This document shows positions 63,789 to 64,000 of a stretch of 64,000 nt of DNA, one piece after another. Made by a program: the position numbers and the translations under genes. How positions within the stretch are numbered: the first letter of the stretch is position 1; every line of letters begins with the position of its first letter. The notes under the pieces are model-generated. The model was not told the DNA's origin. It ran no database searches and was given only the letters and a program-made list of their open reading frames with translations. The stretch lies in contig CATINC010000005.1 of assembly GCA_949524905.1 (NCBI GenBank), forward strand, positions 62,001 to 126,000. The letters are read 5' to 3'. This stretch comes from Opitutia bacterium UBA7350. Lineage in GTDB: Bacteria > Verrucomicrobiota > Verrucomicrobiia > Opitutales > Coraliomargaritaceae.

Positions 63789-64000
63789 TCAGCGGTCTAT
63801 GTCGATCTCGGAATAACGAGCAGCAGGATCTGCCATGGGGCGGCGAATTCCAGTACGGAGGTCAATTATACGGAATGGATACTTAAGGGCATCTTGCTCT
63901 TCGAGGGTTCCGCTACGTCGAGTGTCGCGATCATTTGTGCCTGGAAGCGAGCGAGTGCCAGTATTACCGGTATTGATTTTAGGCTCAACAACTGCTTGTA
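63789..64000 (-). CDS. C-terminal part of an uncharacterised secretion-locus protein (possibly GspK-like), truncated by window edge
   Basis: Open minus-strand frame: ...QAVVEPKINTGNTGTRSLPGTNDRDTRRSGTLEEQDALKYPFRIIDLRTGIRRPMADPAARYSEIDIDR*; absent from the supplied ORF track because it has no start codon. Confidence 0.55.
   Translation of the reverse strand, partial: QAVVEPKINTGNTGTRSLPGTNDRDTRRSGTLEEQDALKYPFRIIDLRTGIRRPMADPAARYSEIDIDR

Overview
The window reads as a housekeeping region of a bacterial chromosome. Gene content and order suggest the PVC superphylum, probably Verrucomicrobia/Opitutae-like; this is inferred from protein motifs and synteny, with no search run. About 34.9-54.2 kb is a complete division/cell-wall (dcw) cluster: mraZ, small ORF, rsmH, ftsL-like, small ORF, ftsI, murE, murF, mraY, murD, LysM protein, ftsW, murG, murC-murB fusion, ddl, ftsQ, ftsA, ftsZ. 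Flanking it are pyc (partial), parE, an SPFH protein, queG, folA, thyA, a DUF721/DciA-like gene, rpsA, a SWIM/SNF2 helicase, two methyltransferases, radC, rlmN, an initiator tRNA-Met, a DUF1800/DUF1501 pair, a LolCD-type transporter, rpmA/rplU, a Fur-family gene, priA, dxs/xseB, trhO, a four-gene pseudopilin operon, an 8-heme cytochrome with C-terminal repeats, SCO1/TauE-type genes, pyrD, lipA/lipB and a second secretion locus (secretin plus GspL/M/K-like genes). The strongest unusual signal is the dcw-encoded FtsZ. Its T7 loop reads GIINQDFSA instead of the canonical GxxNxDxxD/E, so the catalytic acidic residue is Ala216, and its tubulin signature is GGGTGTA instead of GGGTGTG. The cluster also has a MurC-MurB fusion whose MurC half appears to lack about 35-40 residues of the central domain, and a 10-bp-periodic MraZ-box-like array over the mraZ start. 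Other leads are a structured rpsA leader with no obvious Shine-Dalgarno, a terminator-ended candidate ncRNA/attenuator upstream of it, a Fur-family protein without the HHxHxxCxxC metal motif, and an atypical initiator tRNA. No mobile elements, CRISPR arrays or rRNA genes were seen.
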